From assembly GCF_026017845.1 (NCBI RefSeq), contig NZ_CP100416.1, positions 252,288-316,287 on the forward strand: a DNA stretch of 64,000 bases. Reading direction: 5' to 3'. Under the pieces are notes generated by a model. It did not search any database. It was given only the letters and a program-made list of their open reading frames with translations, and was not told where the DNA came from. The translations under genes and the position numbers were made by a program. Shown here one piece after another: positions 44,443-55,119 of this stretch (position 1 is its first letter; each line of letters begins with the position of its first letter). Source of the stretch: Amycolatopsis mediterranei. GTDB taxonomy: Bacteria; Actinomycetota; Actinomycetes; Mycobacteriales; Pseudonocardiaceae.

Positions 44443-46410
44443 GTGAGCACGCCGCGCCCCGACCTCGCCGCGCCGCACTGGCTCGTCCAGCTCCTGCGCA
44501 GCACGCCGGTGCCGGTGCCGTGGAACATGGTCGCCCGGGCCGTGGTCGCGCTGGCCGTGCCGCTCGCGATCGCGTACGCGGCGGGGGACATCGCCGTCGG
44601 CGCGCTCATCTCGACCGGGGCCCTGCCCGCCGTGCTGTCCGAATCGGCCGGGCCCTACCGCTACCGCGCCCGGCGGCTCGGCGGCGCGACGCTCGCCGCG
44701 ACCGCGGGCTACCTCGCCGGGCTGCTCACCGGCGGTACCCCGGCGCTGTCGATGCCCACGGTGATCCTGGTCGCGGCGGTGTCCGCGGTGATCAGCGCGG
44801 CCGGGAGCAACGCCTCGGTTGCCGGGCTGCAGATGCTCGTGTTCTGTGTGATCGCCACCGGGCAGCACGCGACCGGCGTCCGCGTCGAGGTCCTCTTCGG
44901 CTGCTTCTGCCTCGGCGCCGCCTGGAGCCTCCTGGTCGCGCTCGTCACCTGGACGGTCCGGGCGACCAGCCCCGAACGCACCGCCGTCGCGCACGTCTAC
45001 GTCGAGCTGGCCGCGATGCTGTCGGCGACCGACGAAGCCGTCTCCCGGGTCGCCCGCCACCGGCTGACCACGGCGATGAACACCGCCTACGACCAGTTGC
45101 TCACCGCGCGCTCGTGGCTGTCCGGCCGCGACGCCGCCTACCGGCACCTGCTCAACCTGCTTTCGGCGACGACACCCGCCGTCGAGGCGTCGGTGGCGAT
45201 GGTCAACGCGGGCCGCCGCCCGGCCGCGGAGGTGATCGACCACTTCGTCGCGCTTTCGGCCGCGGTGCTGGCCGGCCAGCCGCTGCCGGCCCCGCCGCCG
45301 GTGCCACCCGGCGACCCCGACCCGGTGCTCGCCGCGCTCTACGCGGGGCTCGTGCGGATCGGCAAGGGCGACGACCGCAAGCGACGGCTGCCGACGCCGT
45401 GGCACCGCCGGCTGCGGGAGTGGGCGGCCTCGCTGGCGTCCGGCCCGCTGACCTGGATCGCCGCGCTGCGGCTGACGCTGTGCGTCGCGATCGCCGAGGT
45501 CGTCGGCCTGCTCGTGCCGCTGGAACGGTCGTACTGGATCACCCTGACCGTCGGCATCGTGCTCAAGCCCGACTTCGGATCCGTCTTCGGCCGCGCGGTG
45601 CTGCGGGGCATCGGCACGGTCATCGGCGTCGGGATCGGCGCCGCGGTGCTCGGTCTCGGCGCGAACGGCTGGGTTCTGGTGGTGCTCAGCGCGATCTTCG
45701 CCGGCGGCATCGCGGTGGGGAAGGTGCGCAACTACGGCATCCAGAGCGCCTTCGTGACGCCGTTGATCATCCTGCAGATGGGCCTGGCCCACACCGGGAA
45801 CTGGAGCGTGGTGCTGGCACGGCTGGTCGACACCGTGCTGGGCTGCGTGATCGTGCTCGTCTTCGGCTACCTGCTGTGGCCCGGCAGCCGGCGCCCGCGG
45901 GTGGGCGGGCGCCTGGCCGACGGCCTGGACGCGGTCGCGAAGTACGTCTCCCACGCGCTGGTCGAAGCGTCGTCCGGGGAGGCACGGCTGGCGCGGTCCC
46001 GGGCGCGGCGCGGGGCCTACCGGGCCCTGGCCGACCTGCGGACGGCGTTCCAGCAGGCCGTCGTCGAGCCGTCCGCGCACGGCCGCCAGGCGGTGGCGTG
46101 GTGGCCGGTGATCGCCGCGCAGGAGCGGGTCGCGGACGCCGTCACCGAAGTCGGCGTGACGATCGGGCGGGGTGTGCCGCCGCCGGCCCCGGCCGACGTC
46201 GAGCTGCTGACGGCCGCGCTGGGGGAACTCGCGTCGGCCGTCCGGGAGCAGCGCGCGCCGCGGTCGATGCCGCTGCCGGACGCTCCGCAGCTGTCCGGCG
46301 TGGTCGACCAGCTGGAGTCGGCGTTCGACGCCGTCCGCGGCCCCGACCTGGCCGAACGCGCACCCCTGGGGCTCGTCCGGCGGTTCCTGCCCTACCACCG
46401 GCGCACGTAA
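44443..46410 (+). CDS. FUSC-family inner-membrane transporter
   Basis: The 655-residue protein has two membrane blocks of five to six helices (about 20-170 and 335-480), each followed by a helical cytosolic domain. This is the FUSC/aromatic-acid-exporter arrangement. Typical pieces are ALISTGALPAVLSESAGPYRYRARRLGGATLAATAGYL and the repeat GIVLKPDFGSVFGRAVLRGIGTVIGVGIGAAVL. Family members export aromatic carboxylic acids or related toxic metabolites. The start is a GTG. A small MT0933-like gene follows after 23 bases. Confidence 0.87.
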   Translation: MSTPRPDLAAPHWLVQLLRSTPVPVPWNMVARAVVALAVPLAIAYAAGDIAVGALISTGALPAVLSESAGPYRYRARRLGGATLAATAGYLAGLLTGGTPALSMPTVILVAAVSAVISAAGSNASVAGLQMLVFCVIATGQHATGVRVEVLFGCFCLGAAWSLLVALVTWTVRATSPERTAVAHVYVELAAMLSATDEAVSRVARHRLTTAMNTAYDQLLTARSWLSGRDAAYRHLLNLLSATTPAVEASVAMVNAGRRPAAEVIDHFVALSAAVLAGQPLPAPPPVPPGDPDPVLAALYAGLVRIGKGDDRKRRLPTPWHRRLREWAASLASGPLTWIAALRLTLCVAIAEVVGLLVPLERSYWITLTVGIVLKPDFGSVFGRAVLRGIGTVIGVGIGAAVLGLGANGWVLVVLSAIFAGGIAVGKVRNYGIQSAFVTPLIILQMGLAHTGNWSVVLARLVDTVLGCVIVLVFGYLLWPGSRRPRVGGRLADGLDAVAKYVSHALVEASSGEARLARSRARRGAYRALADLRTAFQQAVVEPSAHGRQAVAWWPVIAAQERVADAVTEVGVTIGRGVPPPAPADVELLTAALGELASAVREQRAPRSMPLPDAPQLSGVVDQLESAFDAVRGPDLAERAPLGLVRRFLPYHRRT

Positions 46411-46433
46411 CGTCCGTGCGGTTCAATGCACCC

Positions 46434-46637
46434 ATGGGAATCGACTTCGAAGCGTTGAAGGGCAAGGCCGAAGAGGCCCTGCGGGAGCACAACGACAAGA
46501 TCGAGGAGGGCCTCGACAAGGCCGCCGACTTCGCGAAGTCGAAGTTCGCCGGCCACGACGGCCAAATCGACAGCGGTGTCGAGAAGGCGAAGGACTTCCT
46601 CAACAAGTTCGACGACACCCCGGACGCCCCGCGGTAG
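46434..46637 (+). CDS. Small MT0933-like (Rv0909-type) antitoxin-family protein
   Basis: The 67-residue, charged, helical protein (MGIDFEALKGKAEEALREHN ... KAADFAKSKFAGHDGQIDSGVEKAKDFL) fits the MT0933 antitoxin-like family in size and in its amphipathic 11-residue periodicity. No toxin gene lies directly next to it. An SRPBCC gene, the class named as partner in mycobacteria, is one gene away on the other strand, so a pair is possible but not shown. It may instead act alone, as a small stress-related protein. It abuts the convergent prephenate dehydrogenase gene. Confidence 0.7.
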   Translation: MGIDFEALKGKAEEALREHNDKIEEGLDKAADFAKSKFAGHDGQIDSGVEKAKDFLNKFDDTPDAPR

Positions 46638-47615
46638 CTACTGGACTTCGCCGGTCGCGATCCCGTCCGCCAGGCCGGTGATCCGGCCGCCGCGTTCGCC
46701 CAGTGCGATCAGTCCTTGCCGCGCGTCCGGCGCGGCCAGGCTGATCCGGACCCCGGCCCGTTCGACGTCCAGGCTGGCGGCCAGTGCTTGCGCGCCTTCG
46801 TATCCCGCGTTGATCGTGGCGGCGAGCCCGCCGGTCGAGGCCAGCGAACCGCGGGCGGCGCCGAGCCGGCCGAGCGCTTCGTCGACGATCGGCAGCAGGG
46901 CGTCCCGGTTGCCTTCGGTCATCGCGCGGACGAGCTGCGGGTTCGAGCCGGCCACGCGCGTGCCATCGCGGTAGGACCCGGCGGCCAGCGACATCGCCAG
47001 CGGGCCGCCCTCGGCGCCGATCGTGGCCAGGATCGCCGCCAGCAGGTGCGGCAGGTGCGAAATCCGGGCGACGGCCTCGTCGTGCGACTCCGCGGGCAGC
47101 GGGACCACGTGCGCCCCGATGTCCAGCACGAGCTTCGCCACCTCCGCCCAGGCGTCGAGGTCGGTGTCCTCCTCGACGGCGACCACCCACGCGGCGCCCT
47201 GGAACAGCGTGGCGTCCCCGGCCAGCCAGCCGGAGTTCGACGTTCCCGCCATCGGGTGCCCGCCGACGTACCGCGTGTACGGCACGCGACGGCGGACCGC
47301 GTCCAGCACCGGCGCTTTCACGCTGGTCACGTCGGTGAGCAGGCAGTGCGAAGCGTGCTGGTTGACCAGGCGCAGCAGGTCTTCGACGGCCGGGAGCGGC
47401 ACGGCGAGCACGACCATCGCGTCTTCGGCCGCGGCCCGGTGCAGGGCCGCTTCGACGTCGGTCGTGACGTCGTAGCCCGCTCTGCTCGCCGCGTCGGCGT
47501 CCACTTCGGAAACCGCGGCACCCCACGCCGTGCGGCCGTGGGCGGCCGCCGCGCGCAGCAGTGACCCGCCGATCAGCCCGAGCCCGATCACGCATACGTC
47601 TCGCACGGGGTTCAT
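46638..47615 (-). CDS. tyrA: Prephenate dehydrogenase
   Basis: The 325-residue protein has the NAD-binding VCVIGLGLIGGSLL motif at the start, TDVTSVKAPVLDAV, GGHPMAGTSNSGW with the substrate-contact histidine, and VARISHLPHLLAA, the second conserved histidine. It oxidatively decarboxylates prephenate to 4-hydroxyphenylpyruvate in tyrosine synthesis. A C-terminal ACT-like part is not evident. The gene stands alone; the FadH-like gene upstream on the same strand is 26 bases away, but a common pathway is not obvious. Confidence 0.92.
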   Translation of the reverse strand: MNPVRDVCVIGLGLIGGSLLRAAAAHGRTAWGAAVSEVDADAASRAGYDVTTDVEAALHRAAAEDAMVVLAVPLPAVEDLLRLVNQHASHCLLTDVTSVKAPVLDAVRRRVPYTRYVGGHPMAGTSNSGWLAGDATLFQGAAWVVAVEEDTDLDAWAEVAKLVLDIGAHVVPLPAESHDEAVARISHLPHLLAAILATIGAEGGPLAMSLAAGSYRDGTRVAGSNPQLVRAMTEGNRDALLPIVDEALGRLGAARGSLASTGGLAATINAGYEGAQALAASLDVERAGVRISLAAPDARQGLIALGERGGRITGLADGIATGEVQ

Positions 47616-47641
47616 CCTGCCAGTGCCGGACGCTTATCGGG

Positions 47642-49711
<2,070 letters not shown>

Positions 49712-49727
49712 TCACTCGCAAGCTCGT

Positions 49728-50273
49728 TCATCGGGCGTCCTTGGGGTGGTGAAGGGCGGTGAGGACTTCGTCGAACCACTCGACCTGGCCCTCTTCGACG
49801 CGGATGCCGCCGCGCAGGACCAGGTACTGGTGCAGGTGCCGGCCGGTCAGGGCCGCCGGCGCGGGGAAGTCGCGCTTCTCGATCTGGCGGTAGACGTCGA
49901 GGCGTTCGGCGTGCTTCGCGCGGTGCCGGACGATCTCTTCGGCCACCTTCGCCGGATCGCCGAAGGTGGCGCCGCGGATCTTCACGGCCAGCTCGACCGG
50001 CCCGGCGCTTGGATCGGGCTCGGCCAGCCACCGGACGAGTTCGGCGCGGCCGCGGTCGCTGACCGTGTAGACCTTCTTGTCCGGCCGCCCCGACTGCGCG
50101 ACGACGTCGACGGCCACCCAGCCGGCCTCTTCCATCCGCTTCAGCACGCGGTAGATCTGCTGGTGGGTGGCGCTCCAGAAGAGGCCGATCGACTTCTCGA
50201 AGCGGCGCGTGAGCTCGTAGCCCGAACCGGCGCGCTCGGACAGCGAGACGAGGATCGCGTGCTCCAGTGCCAT
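49728..50273 (-). CDS. PadR-family transcriptional regulator
   Basis: The 181-residue protein has the PadR winged helix (ILVSLSERAGSGYELTRRFEKSIGLFWSATHQQIYRVLKRMEEAGWV), the wing GRPDKKVYTVSDRGRAEL, and the C-terminal helical dimer domain with LYVYRQ-like LDVYRQIEKRDF. It precedes the FadH-like gene on the same strand and may repress it as well as itself. A 14-bp palindrome is just upstream of its start. Confidence 0.9.
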   Translation of the reverse strand: MALEHAILVSLSERAGSGYELTRRFEKSIGLFWSATHQQIYRVLKRMEEAGWVAVDVVAQSGRPDKKVYTVSDRGRAELVRWLAEPDPSAGPVELAVKIRGATFGDPAKVAEEIVRHRAKHAERLDVYRQIEKRDFPAPAALTGRHLHQYLVLRGGIRVEEGQVEWFDEVLTALHHPKDAR

Positions 50274-50288
50274 CCTCGGAGGGTGCTA

Positions 50289-50302
50289 TGCAACTAGTTG
50301 CA
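50289..50302. promoter_or_regulatory. PadR operator: 14-bp perfect palindrome
   Basis: TGCAACTAGTTGCA is a perfect palindrome 16 bases before the PadR start. A further half GTGCAAC follows at 50303. The position fits autorepression and control of the divergent patatin gene, whose start is 76 bases further on. Confidence 0.75.
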
Positions 50303-50377
50303 GTGCAACGAGGCGCGCATCACTTCACCCCTGCGGGTCAGGCAAATCGGGTCGACTTCGTCCGGGAAACGACCAGG

Positions 50378-51316
50378 ATGGGAGGAGTGCACCCGGTACT
50401 CGAACTGATCTCCGAACGGATGGCGGCGGGCAGCGTCCCGGGAGAGCGCACCGACGGCCGGCGCCTCGCGCTCGCCATCGAGGGCGGCAGCAGCCGCGGC
50501 ACGTACTCCAGCGGCATGGTCCTGGCGCTGGACGAACTCGGCGTGACACCGGCGTTCGACGCCGTCTACGGCTCGTCGGCCGGCGCGCTGAACGGTGCCT
50601 GGCTGCTCTGCGGCCGGTCCGCGACCGGGGTCCGGACGTGGTGGAACCCGGTGGTCATGCGCCGGATCATCAACCCGCTGCACACCCTGCGCGGCCGCGC
50701 GGTGATCGACCTCGAATACCTGGTGCACCAGGTCTACTCGGTGCTGGAGCCGATGGACTTCCCGGCGATCCTGGCCAACCCGGTCACCTTCCACCCGCTG
50801 GCCACCGACGCCGACACGGGGGAGTCGACCGACCTGCACCCCTTCCTCGACGACGTCGACGCGGTGAAGGTCGCGCTCGCCGCGTCGTCGTGCATGCCGG
50901 TGCTGGCCGGGCCACCTATTCCGATGGCCGGCCGCCGGTTCGTCGACGCCGGCGTGGCCGAGCCGATCCCGTACCGCACCGCGCTCGCCCAGGGCGCGAC
51001 CGACGTCCTGGTGCTGCGCACCCGCCGCGCCGACGAGCTGCCGGTGCGGCCGCCGCGGATGCACGACGTCGTCGTGCCGCGGTTCCTGCGGCGCCAGGCC
51101 CCCGGCGCGATCCCGGCGTGGCAGGACACCTACCGGCGGGACGTCGAGGACGAAGAAACGTTGACGACGGACCCGCGCATCCTGAGCGTCCGCCCGCCGG
51201 CCGGCGCGCCGGACGTGGCGGTGCTGGAGCGCGACCCGGAGGTGCTGCGCCGGGCCGTCGACCTGGGCAAGAGCGCGGTCCTCGACGTGCTGGACGGACT
51301 GCGCGAAGCGTCTTAG
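50378..51316 (+). CDS. Patatin-like phospholipase
   Basis: The 312-residue protein has the patatin features: ALAIEGGSSRGTYSSGMVLAL as oxyanion loop, the nucleophile Ser67 in YGSSAG and Asp190 in VDAGVAEPIP as the other half of the Ser-Asp dyad (DAG rather than the usual DGG). It should hydrolyse acyl chains of phospholipids or lipids. There is no signal peptide. The ATG was chosen to give a normal N-terminus; a GTG three codons later is possible. The last bases overlap the convergent methyltransferase gene by four. Confidence 0.85.
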   Translation: MGGVHPVLELISERMAAGSVPGERTDGRRLALAIEGGSSRGTYSSGMVLALDELGVTPAFDAVYGSSAGALNGAWLLCGRSATGVRTWWNPVVMRRIINPLHTLRGRAVIDLEYLVHQVYSVLEPMDFPAILANPVTFHPLATDADTGESTDLHPFLDDVDAVKVALAASSCMPVLAGPPIPMAGRRFVDAGVAEPIPYRTALAQGATDVLVLRTRRADELPVRPPRMHDVVVPRFLRRQAPGAIPAWQDTYRRDVEDEETLTTDPRILSVRPPAGAPDVAVLERDPEVLRRAVDLGKSAVLDVLDGLREAS

Positions 51317-52155
51317 GGCTTGCGCGCGACGCCGCCGATGACCCGCGACTCGGACGGCGAACCGGCGAACACGGTGTGCTCGTCGGGGTGCCACGCCGGG
51401 GCGTAGACGAGCCCCGGCTCCAGCAGCGGCCAGCCGCCGAAGAAGCGTTCGAACTCGGCCATCGTCCGCAGGAAGCCCGGGTTCGTCGTGGTCTCGTAGT
51501 ACTCGAGCAGGTCGAGCAGCGCCTGCCGCTCGTCGTCGTTCACCGGGTTCTCGTTGGTCATCTGCGACAGCACCAGCAGCGAGCCGGGGGCCAGCCGCTC
51601 GCGGTAGAAGGCGAGCAGCCGGTCCGGGTCCTGCTCGTCCTTGACGAAGTGCATGACCGCGTTGACCACCAGGGCGATCGGCTCGCGCACGTCGATGATG
51701 TCCGACGCCTTCACCCGTTCCCAGAGGTCGTCCTCCTGCAGGAAGTCCGCGGCGATCGCGTGGTGGCGCTCCGGGTCGGCGGTGTCGGCGAGCAGCAGCG
51801 TCGAGTGGGCCAGCGCGATGGGCTCGTTGTCGATGTAGAGCACCCGCGTGTCCAGCCGCGGACTAGTGTCATCCGCGACTTCGTGCACGTTGCCCGCAGT
51901 CGGCAGGCCGGAGCCGACGTCGACGAACTGCCGGATGCCTTCGTGGACGCACTGCCGGACCGCGCGGCCGAGGAACTGCCGGCTGGTCAGGCAGTACTCG
52001 CCGATCAGCGGCAGCCGGGCGCGGACCTTCTCGGCGAAGTCGCGATCGATCGCGTAGTGGGTGTTCCCGCCGATGAAGTAGTCGTAGATCCGCGCGGCGG
52101 ACGGCCGGTCGAGGCTGCTTGCGACGGCCTTGAGCGCGTCATCGTGGTTGATCAT
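51313..52155 (-). CDS. DUF574-family SAM-dependent methyltransferase
   Basis: The 280-residue protein matches the actinobacterial DUF574 family: RPSAARIYDYFIGGNTHYAIDRDFAEKV near the start, the SAM-binding strand IRQFVDVGSGLPTAGNVHEVA, VLYIDNEPIALAHSTLLL and ALVVNAVMHFVKDEQDP. Members are abundant in actinomycetes and mostly uncharacterised. The second ATG was chosen because AAGGGGTGGTC lies in front; a start seven codons earlier is open. It is followed upstream by a MarR/OhrR-like gene on the same strand. Confidence 0.87.
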   Translation of the reverse strand: MINHDDALKAVASSLDRPSAARIYDYFIGGNTHYAIDRDFAEKVRARLPLIGEYCLTSRQFLGRAVRQCVHEGIRQFVDVGSGLPTAGNVHEVADDTSPRLDTRVLYIDNEPIALAHSTLLLADTADPERHHAIAADFLQEDDLWERVKASDIIDVREPIALVVNAVMHFVKDEQDPDRLLAFYRERLAPGSLLVLSQMTNENPVNDDERQALLDLLEYYETTTNPGFLRTMAEFERFFGGWPLLEPGLVYAPAWHPDEHTVFAGSPSESRVIGGVARKP

Positions 52156-52192
52156 GACCACCCCTTCGCGGCCCATGCTGCCACGGGAACGA

Positions 52193-52642
52193 TCACGCCG
52201 GCGACAACGCCTCCCGATAGGCGTTGACGGACTCGGTCAACCGGTCCAGTTCGGCGCGCATCCGGGCGAGCCCGGCTTCGTCCAGGCCCATCGCCGCGCC
52301 GATCACGTCGGGGACGCCCCGCGCCTTCTCGTGCAGCGCCTTCCCGCTTTCGGTCAGGCTGACGCGCACCGAGCGCTCGTCGTCGGCCTGCCGGTTGCGG
52401 ACCACCAGGCCCGCGGTCTGCAGCCGCTTGAGCAACGGCGAAAGCGTGCCCGAATCGAGGTTCAGCTCGGCGCCGAGCTCCTTCACCAGCCGGTGGTCCC
52501 GGTCCCAGAGCGCCAGCATGACCAGGTACTGGGGATAGGTCAGATCGAGGTCTTCCAGGACGACCCGGTACAGCGACGTCACCGCGCGCGACGCCGAGTA
52601 CAGCCCGAAGCAGAGCTGGTCGTCCAGCCGCAGCGATGCCAT
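52193..52642 (-). CDS. OhrR-like MarR-family peroxide/thiol sensor
   Basis: The 149-residue protein resembles OhrR. LDDQLCFGLYSASRAV places a reactive Cys11 at the sensing position. The winged helix is DLDLTYPQYLVMLALWDRDH ... LVKELGAELNLDSGTLSPLLKRLQTAGLVVRNRQADDERSVRVSLT. OhrR proteins lose DNA binding when this cysteine is oxidised by organic hydroperoxides. No ohr gene lies near; the divergent partner is an esterase gene. GAGGAGGACGCC precedes the chosen ATG. A perfect palindrome lies in the gap. Confidence 0.87.
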   Translation of the reverse strand: MASLRLDDQLCFGLYSASRAVTSLYRVVLEDLDLTYPQYLVMLALWDRDHRLVKELGAELNLDSGTLSPLLKRLQTAGLVVRNRQADDERSVRVSLTESGKALHEKARGVPDVIGAAMGLDEAGLARMRAELDRLTESVNAYREALSPA

Positions 52643-52732
52643 GGCGTCCTCCTCTTTCCCTTGGCTGTCCATGGTGCGCGCGTTCCGGCTGGGCGGCAAC
52701 TTAAGTGCCCTGCATCTCATTGACTTCAAATT

Positions 52733-52746
52733 AGTTGTGCACAACT
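52733..52746. promoter_or_regulatory. OhrR-like operator, 14-bp perfect palindrome
   Basis: AGTTGTGCACAACT lies between the OhrR-like gene and the divergent esterase gene, 90 bases from the first start and 51 from the second. The sequence is close to OhrR/MarR boxes of actinobacteria. AAATT-rich sequence just before it may be a promoter element. Confidence 0.75.
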
Positions 52747-52797
52747 GAGTTGCGAGCTACGTTCTAGGCATCAGCTTCCACCCACGAGGAGGACGAC

Positions 52798-53760
52798 ATG
52801 ACCGCCAACCCGCACAACCTGGCTCTCGAACCGGCCGCGCAGGCGTTCGCGGAGGCCACCGACCAGCCGCCGTACCTGTTCCAGCTGGCGCCGGAGGAGG
52901 GGCGCAAGGCCGTCGACGGCGTCCAGGACGGCGAAGTCGCCATGGCCCCCGCCGAGATCGAGGTGCTGAGCGTCCCGGGCGGCCCGAACGGCGACGTCGA
53001 GACGCGGATCGTGCGCCCCGCCGGGGTCGAGGGCCCGCTGCCGGTGATCGTCTACATCCACGGCGCCGGCTGGGTGTTCGGCGACTTCCACACCCACGAG
53101 CGGCTGGTGCGCGAACTGGCGGCCGGCGTCGGTGCGGCCGTCGTGTTCCCCGAGTACAGCCGTTCGCCCGAGGCGCGTTACCCGATCGCCATCGAGGAGA
53201 ACTACGCCGTGGCGAAGTGGGTCGCCCAGCACGGCGCGGAAAAGGGCCTCGACACCGCCCGCATCGCGATCGCCGGCGACTCCGTCGGCGGGAACATGAC
53301 CGCGGCGCTGACCATCTTGGCCAAGCAGCGCGGTGACGTCACCTTCAAGCAGCAGGTGCTCTTCTACCCGGTCACCGACGCGAACTTCGACACCGAGTCG
53401 TACGGGCAGTTCGCCGAGGGCTATTTCCTCGGGCGCGAAGGCATGAAGTGGTTCTGGGACCAGTACACGACGGATCCCGCCCAGCGCGCGGAAATCACGG
53501 CGTCGCCGCTGCGCGCGTCGCTCGACGAGCTCGCCGGGCTGCCGCCGGCCCTGGTGATCACCGGCGAAGCCGACGTCCTTCGCGACGAAGGTGAGGCGTA
53601 CGCGGCGAAGCTGCGTCAGGCGGGCGTGCCCGTCACCGCCGTCCGGTACCAGGGGATCATCCACGACTTCGTGATGGTGAACGCGCTTCGCGAGACGCAC
53701 GCCGCCGAGGCCGCGATCACCCAGGCCGTCACCGTGCTGGCCCGCGCTCTGGCCGAATAG
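52798..53760 (+). CDS. Hormone-sensitive-lipase-type alpha/beta hydrolase (esterase)
   Basis: The 320-residue protein has HSL-family features: the oxyanion motif YIHGAGWVFGDFHTH (HGAG for HGGG), the nucleophile Ser162 in AGDSVGGNMTAAL, the acid in GEADVLRDEG and His in YQGIIHDFVMVN. It should hydrolyse short or medium acyl esters in the cytosol. GAGGAGGACG precedes the ATG. It diverges from an OhrR-like regulator, so it may be induced by peroxides. A hairpin terminator follows the stop. Confidence 0.9.
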   Translation: MTANPHNLALEPAAQAFAEATDQPPYLFQLAPEEGRKAVDGVQDGEVAMAPAEIEVLSVPGGPNGDVETRIVRPAGVEGPLPVIVYIHGAGWVFGDFHTHERLVRELAAGVGAAVVFPEYSRSPEARYPIAIEENYAVAKWVAQHGAEKGLDTARIAIAGDSVGGNMTAALTILAKQRGDVTFKQQVLFYPVTDANFDTESYGQFAEGYFLGREGMKWFWDQYTTDPAQRAEITASPLRASLDELAGLPPALVITGEADVLRDEGEAYAAKLRQAGVPVTAVRYQGIIHDFVMVNALRETHAAEAAITQAVTVLARALAE

Positions 53761-53772
53761 TTGAGAAAACGC

Positions 53773-53837
53773 TGAGCCCACCGCACGTTGCGGTCCTATG
53801 GCGGAGGTCACAAGGCCGCAACGTGCCGGGGGGCTCA
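53773..53837 (+). terminator. Hairpin terminator after the esterase gene
   Basis: An inner perfect 11-bp stem (GCACGTTGCGG at 53783-53793 with 53816-53826) is extended by an outer TGAGCCC/GGGCTCA pair. The loop is 22 bases. Confidence 0.82.
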
Positions 53838-53904
53838 AACGTGATATATACGCGAGTCCCGCGATCCGGGCGCGCATTTCTGCCCGCCCGGAAGGACCGT
53901 TGCC

Positions 53905-55113
53905 ATGCACCTCAGCAACATCCGGCTCGACTCGCCGATCACGATGAGCGTCGTGATCGCCGTGACGCTGCTGGCCATCATCGCCATCCCGTTGTTCTGG
54001 GAGCGGTGGAAACGCAAGCTGCTGTGGCGCACCGTCACCATTCTTTGCGCGGTCGTCTCCATCGTCGTCACCACCGGCCTGGCCGGCAACCTGATCGGCG
54101 GGTTCTTCCCGACACTCGGTTCGCTGCTCGGCACCGGCGCCTACGCGGCCAACACCATCGACGCCGAGACGAGCGCGAACGGCGAGAACCTCGAGGTCGT
54201 CCGGGAGGTGGGTGCGGCGCACGCCAAGGAGGGCAAGGGAACCGTCGCCCACATGAAGGTGACCGGCCGGCGCACCAAGCTCACCCGCGACGTGACGGTG
54301 TACCTCCCGCCGCAGCACTTCGAACCGGCCTACCGGAATCTCCGGTTCCCGGTGATCGAGTGGATCCCGAACTACCCGTCCGGGCCCGAGGTCGTCACCG
54401 ACGGGTACAAGCTCCCGGAACACCTCGACGCGGCGATCGCCAAGCGCGTGCTGCCCCCGGTCGTGGTGATCATGCCGGACCCCACGGGCGTCCCGAAGAT
54501 CGGTCACGACACCGAGTGCGTCGACGAGGTCGACGGCACCGCGAACGACACGTACCTGACGGCGGACCTGCGGGAGTGGGCGCTGCAGAAGCTGGGCGTG
54601 TCGGCGGACCGGAAGGCCTGGACCTTCGCCGGCTGGTCGTCCGGCGGCTACTGCGCGATGAACCTGGTGACCCGCCACCCGCAGTGGTACGGCCAGGCGG
54701 TCAGCGTCAGCGGCTACGACCGTGCCCAGATGGACGCCGAGACGGAGAACTTGTACAAGGGCCGTCAGGACGTCGACGACGCCAACAACGTCGGCATCAC
54801 GGTCCGCCTCCACCCGTCCCCGGTGGACATTCTGGCCATCTGGGGCGAGAACGAGAAGTTCGAGAGCGCGGCGGCCGAGCTGATCCGCGCCGGCGTCCGG
54901 CCACCGGTCCGGTTTTCGTCGTGGCGGGTGCCGGACGCGGGCCACAACATGAACACCTTCAAGTCCCAGATCCCCGAGATTCTCACCTGGATCGGCGCCC
55001 ACACGACCCCGCCCGCCACGGCGGGCCGTCAGGTCGAGACCACCGGCGGGGTGCAGCCGTGGCCGCTGCCCCGCTCAGGCGCGGCGGGCGGGCTGACGGA
55101 CGCCGACCAGTGA
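53905..55113 (+). CDS. Membrane-anchored esterase (esterase D / antigen-85-like fold)
   Basis: The 402-residue protein has two or three N-terminal membrane segments (about 14-32, 40-60 and 60-78). An extracytoplasmic alpha/beta hydrolase of the esterase D/mycolyltransferase-like group follows: TRDVTVYLPPQHFEP, the elbow FAGWSSGGYCAMNL with nucleophile Ser245, WGENEKFES and the catalytic histidine in DAGHNMNTF. The C-terminal 40 residues are Pro/Gly-rich. Such proteins often act on cell-wall lipids or phosphodiesters. It starts 68 bases after the terminator and ends seven bases from the convergent serine hydrolase. Confidence 0.82.
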   Translation: MHLSNIRLDSPITMSVVIAVTLLAIIAIPLFWERWKRKLLWRTVTILCAVVSIVVTTGLAGNLIGGFFPTLGSLLGTGAYAANTIDAETSANGENLEVVREVGAAHAKEGKGTVAHMKVTGRRTKLTRDVTVYLPPQHFEPAYRNLRFPVIEWIPNYPSGPEVVTDGYKLPEHLDAAIAKRVLPPVVVIMPDPTGVPKIGHDTECVDEVDGTANDTYLTADLREWALQKLGVSADRKAWTFAGWSSGGYCAMNLVTRHPQWYGQAVSVSGYDRAQMDAETENLYKGRQDVDDANNVGITVRLHPSPVDILAIWGENEKFESAAAELIRAGVRPPVRFSSWRVPDAGHNMNTFKSQIPEILTWIGAHTTPPATAGRQVETTGGVQPWPLPRSGAAGGLTDADQ

Positions 55114-55119
55114 GTCGGC

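Noticed and set aside
44407..46637. Long open frames on both strands over the FUSC gene
   Set aside because: Only the frame with regular membrane helices and family motifs is a gene; the others are typical high-G+C shadows.
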